From assembly GCA_963971405.1 (NCBI GenBank), contig OZ020489.1, positions 27,988,290 through 28,052,289 of the forward strand: DNA of 64,000 nucleotides. Reading direction: 5' to 3'. Positions 33,045 to 43,214 of this stretch are shown piece by piece. Numbering within the stretch: position 1 is the stretch's first letter; every line of letters begins with the position of its first letter. The notes below the pieces were generated by a model. That model did not search any database and was not told where the DNA came from. It saw only the letters and a list, made by a program, of their open reading frames with translations. The stretch comes from Psococerastis gibbosa (lineage: Eukaryota; Arthropoda; Insecta; Psocodea; Psocidae). A program made the position numbers and the translations under genes.

Positions 33045-34226
33045 CAGTAGCGTAAATAACTTTTGCAGCGCCCCCCCCCCCCCGCAAGACCTTTGGTGCG
33101 CCCTACATTGTCATATTATTTCATCTTTGAAATGAGTGATTGTCAATAGTGGAACGCAAGGCCGTAGCCACGATTTTTTTTTCCGGGATGGCTGTGATCC
33201 TATTAGTGTATTCTTAAAAGGTTATGCTGGTTATGGTGTCCTCGTAGGCTACTTATGATAGCATAGGTACATAAAATGCTAATTTAGTGGGGACACAGCC
33301 AGATAAAAATTTGTAGATATGCGAACTAAATCGTTATGTTACCATTACGACGGCTAAGATTTTATAGAAACAATATTGCACGTAATCCAAAGAGGAGGGC
33401 CCGGAAATCTCCCGGGGAAAAAAATTGAAAATATAAGTGTAACATAATGGGGTGTTACGCATTTTAACAGCAGTAAAGTAGCCTGTAGATTTTTAGAAAA
33501 CTTACAATGGAATGCTTATTCATATTGCAGCAAACAGGGGGGACCGGGGGTCTCCCTCAGAGAAAATTTTTGATAAAATTGTCCCGAAATAGTGGGGTTT
33601 TACGATTTTAACAGCAGACCCCCGGGCCCCCCTCAGTGGTAGGTTTATTCGTCAGTAAAATCTCAACTGTACCGCTTGCGTAAAACCTCCCTAATTTGGG
33701 CCTATATATCATTTTTTTTTGTCCGGGGGAGACCTCCGGGCGCCCTTTCTCCAGGGTATAAAATGCGGAAAACTTCACTAATATGGGCCTATTTATCTTT
33801 TTTTTTTCTCCTAGGGATCAAAGTCTTGGGGTCCTAAAGCCCCCCAATGATTTAATTCTCAACTTTTAATTTCGGTGGGGGCTGCACCCCAATAAGCCCC
33901 CTTGCCTGAGTTTTTGACTCTTGGTGGAATGGGATGAAAGTTTGTAGAATAAATAATAAAATAGTAATGGAAAACGTCCCAGCCGCTGTCTGCTTTTGCT
34001 GGTACCTAGTGAACCGCAGTACTGGCGAGAAAGAAAATGTTTAGTTTTAAATGAGATGAAGTTCCTAATTTCATAATAATTATAGTCAACTTCGAAAACA
34101 AATTGATATTTAATATTTTTATTAATTACGTAGATTATCTTATTATTTTTGGGAACCGAAGTGCGCCCCCAGCAATGCTGCAGCCCCCGCGCCGCGGGGG
34201 TTGCGCGGGTGTTATTTACGCCACTG
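33045..34226. mobile_element. hAT-type non-autonomous element, 1.18 kb, TSD GTACCAAG
   Basis: Left CAGTAGCGTAAATAAC and right GTTATTTACGCCACTG are near-perfect inverted ends. The 8-bp GTACCAAG is duplicated exactly at 33037-33044 and 34227-34234. The interior lacks a transposase and consists of GC-tract-rich degenerate repeats (GTCCGGGGGAGACCTCCGGG, GGCCTATTTATCTTTT). A second hAT-like terminus lies inside at 33163 (CAAGGCCGTAGCCACG). Related interiors lie at 69-352 and 2100-2340. Confidence 0.9.
33163..33919. mobile_element. Possible nested hAT-type insertion
   Basis: The left end CAAGGCCGTAGCCACG matches the MITE terminus at 30121. Eight bases before it (GTGGAACG) match seven of eight bases at 33920-33927 (GTGGAATG). 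The right end (GACTCTTG) shares only the outer CAAG-like bases, so the right terminus is uncertain. Confidence 0.35.
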
Positions 34227-34239
34227 GTACCAAGATGGA

Positions 34240-34822
34240 TAATATGAGTAGTTCCATGGTAAATGATTGTCCGAGGGTTTCATTTTGGTTGCCTCGACTT
34301 TCCCCATCCCAAAGCACTGAATTGATCGCTTGAAAGATTTTATTGTTTAGAACGGATTATTAATAATTATTACTACACAGTATATTAAAGGCAGGACATG
34401 CAATGTATTAGGGCATGGTTTTGTTTTGTCATGAAAATTGAGTATTTTTAATTTTCTGTCCCCAGAACCTAAACAAAAGGGGCAAGTGACCTTTTGGGGT
34501 TTAGACTTCAATACATGTGAATTAATAAAAAACAAAAAATGTTTAGCCGTTTTTTTAGTTTTTGGAGTGTAAAACCCCTAAAATGGAGTTGGCCTAAAAG
34601 AAAAAGAACCTACACATGATTTTCGTAAACCTACATGCCAAATTTTATCAAAATTCACGGAGTAGTTTGCTTATAAATCGACGAACAGACAGACTGACAG
34701 AAAGACCGGCATTTGGGATCTAAAAATGTGTAAATCCACTGAAATCTAGAAATTGAAAATGTTAACCATCACAAAGTACTCCTTATCCAATACTACGTAT
34801 AAATAGGAAAGTAATAAGGAAG
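34240..34822 (+). repeat. (GACA)n hairpin-ended repeat, copy D (diverged)
   Basis: Retains TTTCCCCATCCCAAAGCACT, GGCAGGACATGCAATGTATT, TTTCGTAAACCTACATGCCA, a short GACA tract (34686-34702) and the terminal ATACTACGTATAAATAGGAA hairpin. Several internal blocks are lost. It starts directly after the hAT TSD of the previous element. Confidence 0.8.
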
Positions 34823-34972
34823 CGATTTAATGAGATTTAGTGAAATTGCATACCATATCGTAGATTCATTTTCGTGGTGTTCAAAATAATGTGAGATAGA
34901 TGGAATAGTTGGCTATGACCAGATTGAAAACAATTAGTCGTATTTCAGTTTTATAGGTAGTAAATTGCTCAC

Positions 34973-35616
34973 CAGTTTTGACGAGCTTGAATGTAACAGA
35001 ATGATGATTCTTCAGGGTCTCATTAAGTGCCGGATGGGTCATGTCCCGAAGGACGCAGTCCGACCCAGCCATCCTTCTCGAAATTGGAACCTCGTGGAAA
35101 CTTTGACACCGTTTCACTGGCCCCCTATCGCGATAAACGTCCAAATTACGAAGATTCTCTTGCAAAGTCAGCGACTTATCAGTCTTTTGGGGTTCTAGAA
35201 AAAATTGCGTTGTAGTGTCCAGGAAAACGTCGTCACTTGAGCGTGTTGCGGCGGGTCTTCGTCGTCCACCTAACACACTGACGGGCGACTCACTGTTTTT
35301 TGTTCGTACACTGGCACTGTCACTCTTGTTCCTTGGCGACGGGCTTTTTCGCTTGGGTGACGCACTCTGGCGCTGCTTCGGGCCGGCTACAGCGAGGGTT
35401 TCGTGAGCGGTGGGGGGTTGGGGTGTTGGCGTATCGTCCTCGGGTGGCGGTGTCGGAGTCTTGGATGGGAATGGTATCGCTTGGTTGATCTCCCGGTAAT
35501 TGATCGTCAGGCCAACGAGTTGATTAGCCGGGTAGAAGACGTACATCCTTCGGGCGCCACCATGGTGTCACGGCGGGCGGAGGGTAGCCCGCCCCGCGCA
35601 AGGCGGCCACACGCCC
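34973..35616 (-). CDS. Candidate host-gene exon: Pro/Ser-rich protein, partial
   Basis: On the minus strand a good acceptor (TTATTTTCGTTACAG, ending at 35617) opens this exon and a canonical donor (ACTG followed by GTGAGC at 34972-34967) closes it. An ATG at 35546 with A at -3 starts a frame of 191 codons plus one base up to the donor. A TGA lies in frame about nine codons upstream, so 35547-35616 would be 5' UTR. The product has a short hydrophobic start (MYVFYPANQLVGLTINY), a Pro/Thr-rich then Ser/Pro/Lys/Arg-rich disordered middle (TPTPPPEDDTPTP, SASPKRKSPSPRNKSDS), and a denser C-terminal part (ENLRNLDVYRDR, VKRCQSFHEVP, NHHSVTFKLVKT). The segment is markedly richer in GC and CpG than its surroundings. 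I do not recognise the family. It may be the first coding exon of a longer gene whose later exons lie to the left. Confidence 0.65.
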
Positions 35617-35845
35617 CTGTAACGAAAATAACTTGTAGTGACTGTCTAATTATCACACGCAGACGCGGATTTAATTTTTTTTCAGGGGTTTTTGACTCTG
35701 AAATTTGGCATTATAAATTATAGTACATTATTACATTGTACACTAACTCTGTCTGATCGGCCACAACTTAATTGCTTTGGAAGAAAATAACGGAAACCGA
35801 CGATGGCAGGTGGCAGGAGTTAAAAAACCATTCCGCGTAATACAT

Positions 35846-35990
35846 ATGCTTCGGAGGGCATGTAAAGCAGGCGGTCCCGGGCTTTCCTAGTTGAGTGTAA
35901 GAGAGGGCTTTATAATAGCCCTAACTCCGCCAGGTTGGCTTAGTAATAAACAAAAAGTAATTATTTCTTTATTTACATATCAAAACATAG
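35846..35990 (+). mobile_element. SINE family S1, 5'-truncated copy
   Basis: Body only: ATGCTTCGGAGGGCATGTAA, AGCAGGCGGTCCCGGGCTTT, TAGTTGAGTGTAAGAGAGGG, AACTCCGCCAGGTTGGCTTA, then TTATTTCTTTATTTAC as tail. It closely matches the reverse complement of 45048-45200, so both are recent relative to the 19292 copy. Confidence 0.85.
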
Positions 35991-35999
35991 AGGAAAATG

Positions 36000-38670
36000 T
36001 CTCCTACGGGATTTGAGATTTTTTTATAGCTCTACGAATCGACGATTGATATATATTGTGTATGTATATGTATATATACTGTGAAATCAGATTAAATTAA
36101 AAAATCGGACAGTCTAAATTGCCTTTTAATTAATTACTACTGCTATTAGGGTACTGTATATTTGAGAATTACACTACTGCATTTAAACGCATCCATTACT
36201 CTTAAAATTGAGCATTCGCATTGGAATAAGCGAGTTCTAGGCCAATAATGAACCTCGTAAAGGGTTTGATAAATGTTCTTAAACTTGAAAAACCGCATTG
36301 AGACTGAAAATTTCACACATGGTGTCGTCATCATTTAAGTATTGGACATGAGCCGAGCTCCACTTGGCACTCCAACTGTTATTGAGCTTCTCTAATTAAA
36401 TTAAAAATAAAGGAATTAATAAAATGTATAAGAGACTGAGACGGGATATGGTCACTGTTGCAATGTTGTACACCTAAGGTCTATTGAATATTCAAATTCC
36501 AAGGGGAGGAAATACACTAAAATTGCTTAATCGCCTGTGATACTGTAAATCAAGAAGTAAATTAGGCTACTTTTCCTTTTGGCAGCAAATCGAACAGCCC
36601 ACTTTCTTCTTTTTTTGCGCACAAAGTCAAATTTCACAGGAAATATTAATAATAATAATAATAATAGCATGTATTTCAAACAACAGACTGCTCCAATTTA
36701 GGTTACATTACAATCTTACAATCTAACATTTAAACGATTCTGTCTGTATAACAACATTGTATTAAATACACTGAGAGAGGTTCCACAAGGGTCAATTTCT
36801 ATCGATCCATTGATTCTATTGATCGAAAGACCGTCAATGAGGTGTAATAAAATCTAAAAGGTTCCTCTACAATTTGATATACTGTATGTGGCCGTCATTA
36901 AAGCCATGTTGAAAGGCGTGAACCTAAGCTTATTTTGACATCTCCTCCTGTTTGTTGTAATTTTTTTAATGAACGCACAAGTTCAGGTACAGACAGCCTA
37001 CAAAATTATTTATTTCTGGTGCTTCTATGTACAGAAGGAAAAAAATCTTTTTTCATGAAAAAATATAAACTTTTGAGTTGTCATTTAAACAAAAATCCTA
37101 TATTCCAAATAAGCAATCCAAATATTTCTTCATCGAAGAAATGTGTAGTCAGGGCCATTAGTGTGGGCCTGCGGCAGGCCGACATCGGTAGCTCGAATGG
37201 GAATTATGCGAATCATTTCTATGCGTTAAAAAAAATACGACATTCATTTTGTTTTTTAAATGTTGGCACCACTGAGCTCAGAAAAAAATAATGTATATGT
37301 TAAGCATAATTATGCAACATTGAACAGAAATTAATGTCTGCTACTGACAAACGATATCTAAATTAATTTTCCGCTGTTATTCTTGTGAGTCAATTTACAT
37401 TCATTGCAGTTTATTCACAAAATATTAATTTAATTATATTATCTTAATCTCATTAAGTTATTCTTTTTTTTCAGCTGTGATTTCTTATACCTCTAATCGT
37501 CTCGGTGAAAAATGCCTGATCCACCGAATCAGCCGGCCATCCTGAATTCTGCGGTTTCATTTATTAGCAAACGTGTAAAACAATGAGATAAAATATTTGT
37601 CTAGAGACCCACTATTGAAATAATCATTATCTAATACCTAGGCATTCAAAATATTCAAACGCGTTGGTGATACGACAGAAAACACAATTAATTTGCGACG
37701 CTCTATAGCCCTAACGTTATGTTAAGTACACACACCATTATGTTTATGACCCAATGCATCGAGCTTAAAACGGTAGCTCACAGAAACGAAATAAGTCAAA
37801 ACAAAAATAAGAGTAAAGTCCATGTGAAATGGCATAATTAGGAGCGAAATGGGTGCTAAATTTAAAGCGTAGAAAATGGTGGGTAGCATTGAATTGGTGT
37901 CATTAGTTTTGACGTCATTACAACTGTGGCCACAAACTACCATGTGTCCACACGGCCATCATAAATATAAATATTTTGTTTGTCGTTTCCCGAGATGATA
38001 TTTAATGTTAAACACACCCACTTTTATATTACCAGACTCAAAGCGTACTGTGTCGTGTGTTATCGCCACCCACGGCCCTTCGATACCCGCAATATCACAG
38101 GAAATATTGATAGATTAAGTAACATCCCTTAGAAGAGATAATGTCCCTCTACATTTTGACATATAGTCTTCTTTCTTCTAAAGTTTCAATCTATCGATTG
38201 GTTGGCAGCAAATCTTTCCACCTCCTTCTCCACACCTCCTTGTCTAAATATGCCTTTATATATATATAGTAGGTATAGATATATAGTACTAGTACTCAAT
38301 TTACCGAACCTTCCCAATACTGATTTACAGAAAGTTGTTTCCAGAGTAATTCATCCTCTTTCACCATTCCCTTCCACATTTCTTCACTCAGCAGCCCTAG
38401 CAAGCCACATTTAGCTGCCAACAAAGAAAAAATTATGATCTGATGGAGTGGCCCATTAGTCTTTGCCCAATGCCAAAGATAGGCAGTTTGTATACTGTTT
38501 TCGTGAGGATTTGTGACCACTGGCAAACTACAAGCTTACAGACCTACACGGTCTAAAACAAGCGATAATGGACTAACGAAGCCAATGTTACCATTTACAC
38601 AATGTAACACGCGTTGCATGAATTAACCAAGTGGCGGTAGGAGTCCAAAATACCCATAATTCATGGTAAA
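36000..38670. other. No gene seen; small LINE tail and R1 fragments
   Basis: An (AAT)n run at 36647-36665 next to AGCATGTATTTCAAACAAC may be the 3' end of a minus-strand LINE fragment inserted in an R1-like unit: GTCAAATTTCACAGGAAATA lies before it and CTCTACAATTTGATATACTG after it. Another R1 fragment is at 38095-38175 (minus). The 118-residue frame at 36935-37291 has no splice or motif support. Confidence 0.45.
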
Positions 38671-38684
38671 CATTACCGCTGTTT

Positions 38685-39180
38685 CAACATAAGGGCAAAT
38701 GGTTTTAGACGCTCCCAGCAGTTTGCCCCAGAACACACGCACACCCACACAAGTACACATTACACGTACACGGGGGTATATATAGACAATACTGTCTCAA
38801 TGCAAGCAGTGGCAAAATGTTTTAGGAGGTCTTTAGATAACCTCGTTTCCAAATGTACCCCGATAGCAGCAGTTTGCCCACATACAACAAAATGTTACAT
38901 ATACCTGAGTAAATAGAAGACAAACAATTCAACCGATGACAAACTGTTTTAAAAGATCTTTGGGTAACCTCGTAACCCAATGTGCTCCCAATAGCAGTTT
39001 GCCCAACAACACCCACACACAACTAGACTTTACAGATAGACCGTCCATATAAAACACTGTCTCAATGCAAGCGATGGCAAACTATTTTAACGGTCATTTG
39101 GTAGCCTCGTTTCCCAATGCGTTCCCGATAGCAGTTTGCCAAGACACACAACAACCCTTGACACACCCTTTACAACGCCT
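38685..39180 (+). repeat. Tandem repeat of about 130 bp, roughly four diverged units
   Basis: Units carry GGCAAA(A/C)T(G/A)TTTTA, a GTAACCTCG(T)TTCCCAATG block, CCGATAGCAGTTTGCCCA and a CACACACAAC stretch. The GGCAAA motif recurs at about 38689, 38810, 38939 and 39075 (spacing about 120-136 bp). CTGTCTCAATGCAAGC precedes two of the units. Divergence between units is substantial. It is non-coding. Confidence 0.75.
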
Positions 39181-39189
39181 ACACATCGG

Positions 39190-40590
39190 AACAATGGTAT
39201 GACCTATGGGTCCTGCAATAAAAAAAGTACTAGGCACTAATATCAATTGCCTGCCGCTGGACATGGTGGACACATTCATTATTATTATTTATATTTACAA
39301 ATCAAGTTGATGGCTCGCTATACGCACTATACATATAATATATCAAAATGTAAAAAAACATTTCTTCTAACCATCTTTCCGTATTATGACCCCCCGAGAA
39401 GTTTTTTAAATTTTAAATGCTTCTGTATAAATGTTCGTAAAATTATATTTTGTAATTTTCTTACAATTTGTACAGGGGAGTACCGGGCGGAGAGGAAGAA
39501 GAATTTAAATGATTATTATTATTATTTCTCAAAAAATTAAGAAACTTTGTAACCACCAGGCGTTGGCTACATGTATCAATGTGTTTTATACCGTACTACA
39601 CAATAGGCACAATCAAAATAAAACCAATCGTCCTCTGAATATATTGAATTACAGTGAGACGTGTTGACCTTTCAGCCACAAAATAGTAAAAGACACCCAG
39701 TCAATACATACGAAAACATTTGAAACGAGGACAAATAGAAAAGGACACGAAAAGGAAAATATTTGCTAAAAGGAAATAGCTCCCTTGGTACCTACCTAAT
39801 CCGTTTCGTACACTTACTCCGATAGTTTTTATACAAATTATGGATTGTATTGTACCTTTGACGTGCTCAATGGCAACAAAGAGGCAGACGTTAAAAAAAT
39901 CTTTGATGTAGAAGCCAATATCTTCTGATATGACGCCAAACATAACAATATCGTGAATTCGCATGAAATGTTTGATTAATTGAGTTTTATTTCATTTAAA
40001 GCCAATCTCTTCTAAAAATAATCGAATTTTTGGACCATGGAACCTGGCGTATTTATTTTATATTCTCATGTCGCTTCCAGAAGTGAATCTTTATCTTTAT
40101 TATGCAGTATTAAATGCCTTTATCGTACAAATATTTAACTAAATTCCAAGTTTGTAAAATAATAAAATCAGTACACTTTAACTTTCTTAATACTAACCTC
40201 ATGAATATTCGTAAGTGACATTTCCACTTGGTTGGTTGCCCGACAAATGGCAGTCACTATAGTTTTTACAAGATAGCTTTTACTAACGTGAAATTTGAAA
40301 GGGAAAACTATCTGTTATGTGAGAGGTATCTACCTAGTGTTTTTGGGCATGGAATTGGCACACCTGATTTTCTGTCATGCACCAAATTACGATAACCTAG
40401 GCTAGAATGATTGAGAATAATTGTTGCTAATAACTATAGCGAAATTCAAATTGACATAAATTTTCAATATTATTAAAGGCTTAGAAGAGCAAGGCGGATC
40501 GCACACAATCACTTCGCATTTTTTGTACAAACTCGAATAATCTGATGCCCACATAGCCTTAAATGAGAGCATTAGAAGTAGAACAAATGC
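39190..40590. other. No gene seen
   Basis: AT-rich DNA. A (ATT)n stretch at 39512-39528 following GGAGAGGAAGAAGAATTTAAA could be a LINE tail. No supported frame. Confidence 0.45.
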
Positions 40591-40596
40591 TCCTCT

Positions 40597-40765
40597 ACAT
40601 CGACTTCGATGGCCAGGTGGTAACGTGCTTGCACTTGTGCGAGTCTTTACACGCCATGCAATCGGAGACGTGCCGTACTCATCACGGGTAATAACCTACA
40701 GAGGTGACTGAAAAGGTCAATCGGATACATTCATTAAATTGTTTGTATGCGATTTATCTTAAAAA
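40597..40765 (+). mobile_element. tRNA-like SINE, family S2, second copy
   Basis: Same layout as 24526-24692: ATCGACTTCGATGGCCAG, GGTAACGTGCTTGCACTTGT, GCGAGTCTTTACACGCCATG, AACCTACAGAGGTGACTGA, ATACATTCATTAAATTGTTT. A poly-A run (40760-40775) follows and may be the tail. Confidence 0.6.
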
Positions 40766-40904
40766 AAAAAAAAAACATCCTGACTTATAGTATGTAGCCG
40801 ACACTAACATCGTTTTGCCACAGTTTTAGATGGCATGAAAAAATGCACGGTTAGGTTAGGGCCAACTCCATATAAAACTGACTAAATCGTGTTAGTGCCA
40901 GCTA

Positions 40905-41045
40905 CATACTACGCATTAAAATGTGGAGAAACATTTCTTCTACTTCTTTTAATCTCAATTATGGCTCTATAATCGATACTTCATAAAAATTCGATTTAAC
41001 TTAATACAAAAACGCGTAATGGGTGAGTCCGATGTTTTCTTAATT
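40905..41045 (+). repeat. R1 satellite-like unit
   Basis: Carries AAAATGTGGAGAAACATTTC, ATGGCTCTATAATCGATACT and ACAAAAACGCGTAATGGGTG followed by AGTCCGATG. Just upstream, 40795-40900 contains a related inverted piece (TAGCCGACACTAACATCG against GTGTTAGTGCCAGCTAC). Confidence 0.6.
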
Positions 41046-41391
41046 GGCTATAAAGTTGACATAGAGGCCTAACGGACGGGCTTTGATCGCCCCCATCTAT
41101 ATTTTAATATTAGTTAGCAGCCAATATGCATTAAATCCCCAAATACACGTTTATCAGCCATAAATAGATGTTTTGCACAGCGCGGTATTTAAATAATAAA
41201 GAATGCGATACATTTTAAGTGAGTGCGTGTGTGCCAAGTTGATTTTAGGTAGCGTTTCCGAAAAAGGCGGGCCGAGCCTTCATTAAGTATGAATTGCAAA
41301 GTGGAGGTCTTCTAACAAATACATAAACTATAGCCTACAATATTATTATCTTTTCGAGAGTATAGTATAGTAAGAAATACACAGGCGTAGG

Positions 41392-41572
41392 CAAGGGCGG
41401 ATTTTATGGGGGGGGGGGGTCAGAGGGTCCGGACCCCCTCCCCCGCAAAATGAACTTACACTAGATAACAATGGGTCTACAGTGGGAATTAAAAATAATA
41501 ATGTTTTTTTATGTTCCACTGAACCTGCCCGCTGACCCCCCCCCCCTAAATTGGAGGCAAAATCCGCCCTTG
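41392..41572. mobile_element. hAT-type MITE, 181 bp, TSD GGCGTAGG
   Basis: Left CAAGGGCGGATTTTA and right TTGGAGGCAAAATCCGCCCTTG are inverted. The 8-bp GGCGTAGG is duplicated exactly at 41384-41391 and 41573-41580. A G12 tract lies behind the left end and a C11 tract before the right end. No ORF. Confidence 0.92.
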
Positions 41573-41647
41573 GGCGTAGGAGGTAGCCATCGCTATGCAA
41601 ACACAAGTCTTCACCATGGTACAGGTGTTTTCCGAACTGTACAGTTA

Positions 41648-42035
41648 GGCGCCCATTCCGCCGACCGGCTAGGGCTATTTACAAAAACGGTGACGTGGTA
41701 GCAGACATTCAAGACTTAGGCGGGGTTTCCACCGAACTCGCATTGCAGAATTGACGGAAATGTTTATTTTCCTCTATGCCATAGTTAAAATTGATCAATG
41801 ATCATACAGTAAAATCACAAACAAACAAACAAACTAAAATTAAAAAATGGCGTCATGGGATATGTTAAGTACAAACATTTTAATAGATTTCTATAAAAAG
41901 AAAAATTCTAATTTCCGTCAATGTCATTTGCATTCTGCAATGCGAGGTCGGTGGAAACGCCACCTAAGTCTTGAATGTCTGCTACCACGTCACCGTTTTT
42001 GTAAATAGCCCTAGCCGGTCGGTGGAATGGGCGCC
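41648..42035. mobile_element. PIF/Harbinger-like palindromic element, 388 bp, TSD TTA, doubly terminated
   Basis: Outer ends GGCGCCCATTCCGCCGACCG and CGGTCGGTGGAATGGGCGCC are flanked by TTA (41645-41647 and 42036-42038). The near-perfect arms run inward about 115 bp through GACGTGGTAGCAGACATTCA. They include a second complete family terminus (GGCGGGGTTTCCACCG at 41719 and its complement ending at 41964) without a break in the palindrome. The core (41772-41893) is shared in reverse with the element at 21021. Confidence 0.88.
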
Positions 42036-42102
42036 TTAGACTTATTATTCTGTTAGAGACCATTATTATGCATAGCTAAAACATAAGCTTGCATAGGTCA
42101 AA

Positions 42103-42344
42103 GCAGTGGGGTACCGTTTATTTACAATATTTTCGGGGGGGGGGGGGAGCCCAGATCGCCTCTAGCTATCACCTTCTTGCCACGGCAGAGGCCCGATACG
42201 AAGTTGAATTCTACGAACCAAATCAATTATTACCGCTTACTGTTGACCTGAACTTCTATTAGATCTGGCACACTATGCATTATAGCTACTCACATTAGTT
42301 AATTTTGTCTTGCATTGTTTCATTTCCCCATATATACGCCACTG
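42103..42344. mobile_element. Possible hAT-type MITE, TSD not found
   Basis: The right end TATATACGCCACTG is like the right end of the 33045 element. The left end CAGTGGGGTACCGTTTATTT is similar and is followed by a G14 tract. Flanking octamers do not match, so the element may be truncated or degraded. Confidence 0.4.
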
Positions 42345-42349
42345 GGGCT

Positions 42350-43210
42350 AAATGTTTCAATTTTAAGAGTATAAATATTTTTTAGATGACACATCAACCT
42401 ATATACCTATATTATGTATGCATCTTTGTTGCACTAAAATCTATTCACGGTATGTATTTAAATGTTTTAAATTTAAATAATACTAGAACAATACTATGTA
42501 CGGCAACGAACGGCCTCAAGGGGCTCATATTAGGATGTGTGACTTGTTTAGGCAAACTAGGAATATACACTGCGTCCTATCTTAATCAATTGCTGGTCCA
42601 ACAGTAGGTCAACTATATAAGTATCTATAATTTCACAGGTGGAAGATTATTACTACCAATTGAAAGCTACTTGTATACCTATATAGGCTTTAGACTATAC
42701 CTAGGTAGAATTGGAATGGTGTTACACGATTGTCTAGAGGATCGTTTTGATCCAGTTTAATCATGTGACACATCGAGAAGCAAACAGTTCCTCTTGAAAA
42801 TCCAAAGTCCGCTTGACATGGCACACAAAACAGGAATTAGTCATGGCTGAGCAGTTGCATGAATTCAATAGGGGAGGGGGGAGGGGGGGTTAAAGTGATT
42901 GTGTGTGCAAACGAGGAGATAGGCAAATATACAGTATATTAGGCAGTCTTTTGGTTTTTGACTGAGTGAATTGAATTTCGCTATAAATATTTTTCAATGA
43001 CGTTGATTGAAAAATGAGTTTCCTTTTAGTGTATGCTCGAATTGCCTGAAGGTACTGGTTCCATAAGGACACTGTAGGAATGGATGTTAAATTAAGTATT
43101 AAGTTCATTGATTTTATTAGAACATTGAAATATTAATAATTTCCTCCAAAAATAGCTGATCTTTTTCTTTTGAATTCACATAGCTCTACATTGATGAAGT
43201 CGTTGTTAAT
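42350..43210. other. No gene seen
   Basis: AT-rich DNA with a GA-rich/G-rich patch at 42870-42890. No supported frame. Confidence 0.45.
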
Positions 43211-43214
43211 GTAA

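Noticed and set aside
34881..34972. C-terminal 30 residues of the 221-codon minus frame at 34881-35546
   Set aside because: They lie beyond a canonical GTGAGC donor and read as AT-rich intron, so I ended the exon at 34973.
36647..36665. (AAT)n as a possible CRISPR-like or regulatory array
   Set aside because: Simple trinucleotide repeat, best explained as a retroelement tail. No repeat-spacer architecture exists anywhere in the window.
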